Positions 63,576-64,000 of a stretch of 64,000 nucleotides of DNA are shown piece after piece (position 1 is the first letter of the stretch; every line of letters starts with the position of its first letter). Under the pieces are notes generated by a model that saw only the letters and a program-made list of their open reading frames with translations, was not told the origin of the DNA and made no database searches. Source of the DNA: Acidobacteriaceae bacterium dw_441 (GTDB lineage: Bacteria > Acidobacteriota > Terriglobia > Terriglobales > Acidobacteriaceae); the NCBI GenBank assembly GCA_018449715.1, contig JAAVVA010000006.1, positions 186,001 through 250,000 of the forward strand. The letters are read 5' to 3'. The position numbers and the translations under genes are program-made.

Positions 63576-64000
63576 TCAATTTGGGTTCCCGTTCGACATT
63601 CTAACCGCCCTCGGCTTCAGAGGGTTAACGGTGACGGGTGGGTTTTGGTCGGAATGGTGGAAGACGAAGTTGAACTCGGCCCCGAAAAAGACGCTGAGAG
63701 AGACGAGATAGAGCCAGAAGAGAAGCGCGATTCCAGCCCCGAGCGAGCCGTAAACCTGCGAATAATTGGCGAAGCGCGTGACGTAAAGTCCGAAGGCCAG
63801 CGTGGTGAGAAACCACATGGTCGTGGCGGCGATGGCACCGGGAAGCACCTGCCGCCACGGTTGCCGGGCAGGAGTTCCCATGTGGTAGATGAGGGCGATC
63901 AGCCCGACCGAGCCGAGCAGCGCCGCGGTCCAGCGAAGAATCAGCGCGATGACGTAGACCTCCGTGCGGATGGAGGGACCAACGTGACCGGCGATCCACG
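63576..64000 (-). CDS. YihY/BrkB-family membrane protein, C-terminal part (runs off the window)
   Basis: The last 141 codons of a gene whose start lies beyond base 64000. Hydrophobic helices such as LRWTAALLGSVGLIALIYH, PGAIAATTMWFLTTLAFGLY and GAGIALLFWLYLVSLSVFFG match the C-terminal part of BrkB/YihY proteins, including YxxxYGSLGAG-like NYSQVYGSLGAGIALLFWLY. Function uncertain, probably a transport-related membrane protein. An ATG at 63881 is internal. Confidence 0.85.
   Translation of the reverse strand, partial: WIAGHVGPSIRTEVYVIALILRWTAALLGSVGLIALIYHMGTPARQPWRQVLPGAIAATTMWFLTTLAFGLYVTRFANYSQVYGSLGAGIALLFWLYLVSLSVFFGAEFNFVFHHSDQNPPVTVNPLKPRAVRMSNGNPN

Overview
The window looks like chromosomal DNA from a GC-rich soil bacterium of the phylum Acidobacteriota, probably class Terriglobia (Granulicella, Edaphobacter or Terriglobus-like). 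This is inferred from gene content: a carboxypeptidase-regulatory plus TonB-plug receptor, an LVIVD-repeat protein, Tat-exported Gfo/Idh/MocA and DUF6807 proteins, a GTP-type PEP carboxykinase and many paralogue-rich secreted proteins. No 16S rRNA is present, so the placement is tentative. I see no insertion sequence, phage gene or CRISPR array.

Layout. 0-12 kb is an accessory, mostly secreted region: the 5' end of a TonB-dependent receptor, two tandem esterase-like lipoproteins, the decayed 5' end of a second receptor, a DUF6454-like propeller, a CehA/McbA PHP phosphoesterase, a membrane-anchored winged-helix-like protein, and an LVIVD/DUF305 operon. 12.6-22.5 kb carries a PAS-GGDEF cyclase, a 2-keto-3-deoxygluconate permease, a tripartite RND efflux operon with its TetR regulator and a clear operator, and an exported RidA-like protein. 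22.7-36.8 kb is largely housekeeping: tRNA-Ala(CGC), fbp, an Xaa-Pro peptidase, an O-methyltransferase, ispD-ispF, tilS, ftsH, lptE-holA, an SDR and a second GGDEF protein. Two families of small intergenic hairpin repeats are scattered there. 37-50 kb has a sialidase-like protein, an AI-2E family permease, pckG, a YeiH-type transporter locus with an elaborate leader, an MFS exporter, a UxaA-type dehydratase and sucA. 50-64 kb has a cold shock gene, cmk, a large low-complexity protein, mutL, a PEP-CTERM protein, a Gfo/Idh/MocA-DUF6807 pair, a Tat-exported aminotransferase, pyruvate kinase with a histone-like tail, and the end of a BrkB-family gene.

How the genes work together. Central carbon metabolism is well represented (fbp, pckG, pyk, sucA), together with uptake and breakdown of sugar acids (kdgT, UxaA) and surface glycans or esters (TonB receptor, esterases, sialidase, Gfo/Idh/MocA). 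Convergent genes are repeatedly separated by strong bidirectional hairpin terminators, and operons use 1-4 nt overlaps (ispD-ispF, lptE-holA, fbp and its small partner, the RND genes).

The most unusual locus is 41.27-43.0 kb. It appears to hold (i) a promoter, a C-rich-loop small RNA and a terminator, then (ii) a second promoter whose predicted transcription start coincides with the ATG of a 29-residue peptide containing 10 cysteines, followed by a terminator-type attenuator, a 38-residue membrane peptide, a YeiH/PSE transporter and a 30-residue membrane peptide. I read it as a leaderless cysteine-sensing attenuator controlling a sulfur-related exporter. Also notable is tilS, which carries an in-frame 60-bp insertion containing the 3' end of a serine-type tRNA, bounded by a direct repeat.
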